Shown here: positions 6,921 to 7,050 of the stretch, piece by piece
Layout: every line of letters starts with the position of its first letter
Position numbering within the stretch: the stretch's first letter is position 1
Source: Chloroflexota bacterium
GTDB lineage: Archaea; Iainarchaeota; Iainarchaeia; Iainarchaeales; GCA-2688035
Direction of reading: 5' to 3'
Assembly (NCBI GenBank): GCA_030634785.1
Contig: DAOWAC010000054.1
Location: forward strand, 1 to 7,050
DNA length: 7,050 bases
Translations under genes and position numbers: made by a program
The notes under the pieces: generated by a model
Databases searched by the model: none
Told to the model about the DNA's origin: nothing
What the model saw: the letters and a program-made list of their open reading frames with translations, nothing else

Positions 6921-7050
6921 ATGCTGAAAGAAAAAAGTCTGGAAGACAAAGACAATGAAGAAAATGAAAGTTGTTGCGACGAAGAAGGAATTGGATGGAA
7001 TATCCTGCCATTACAAAAGCATTTAAAAGAAAACGAAAAAAAATACTGCA
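6921..7050 (+). CDS. N-terminal part of an unrecognised acidic protein, cut by the window edge
   Basis: Only 43 codons are visible, without a stop. The start is well supported: GGAGG lies 7 nt upstream and a TATA-like box about 40 nt upstream. The first 22 residues are highly charged (mostly Glu, Asp and Lys) and contain adjacent cysteines at 18-19 (ESCCDEE). A short less polar stretch follows (GIGWNILPL, about 23-31), then a lysine-rich, probably helical segment ending in another cysteine at 43. There is no signal peptide or membrane segment at the N terminus, so it is probably cytosolic. The CC pair and later Cys could bind metal, but too little is visible to assign a family or function. 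Confidence 0.7.
   Translation, partial: MLKEKSLEDKDNEENESCCDEEGIGWNILPLQKHLKENEKKYC

Overview
The window looks archaeal, probably from a DPANN-type or other uncultivated low-GC lineage. Three observations support this. The candidate promoters are TATA boxes (TTTATATA, TTTAAATT, TATATAA) rather than -35/-10 pairs. Genes end at oligo-T tracts. The largest protein has the build of an archaeal surface protein: signal peptide, long beta-rich ectodomain, proline-rich stalks, C-terminal membrane helix and a short lysine-rich tail. The standard genetic code reads well and Shine-Dalgarno sequences are strong. The lineage call is inference; there is no rRNA or other marker gene here.

Layout. Positions 84-2801 (minus strand) encode a complete 905-residue P2A-type cation pump with a full set of SERCA-like calcium ligands and one unusual active-site substitution (DKTATLT in place of DKTGTLT). 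Positions 2802-3111 are a divergent intergenic region. It holds a 13-bp tandem array of TATATAA units facing the pump gene, a 10-bp inverted repeat whose right arm overlaps the promoter of the next gene, and a short TTGCCA/TGGCAA palindrome. Positions 3112-6771 (plus strand) encode a 1219-residue secreted, C-terminally anchored, S-layer-like protein. Its ectodomain contains about 53 Asp-x-Asn tripeptides (hand count), a strong compositional signature I cannot assign to a known family. A hairpin plus oligo-T terminator follows, then a new promoter and the first 43 codons of an unrecognised acidic protein that runs off the right edge.

How the genes may work together. The pump and the surface protein are divergently transcribed from one shared region. 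A calcium exporter beside an Asp/Asn-saturated surface protein suggests a working hypothesis: the ectodomain binds Ca2+ outside the cell and the pump keeps cytosolic Ca2+ low while supplying the envelope. The adjacency and the motifs are seen directly; calcium binding and co-regulation are inference. The D-x-N-rich ectodomain is the most likely undescribed element in this window.
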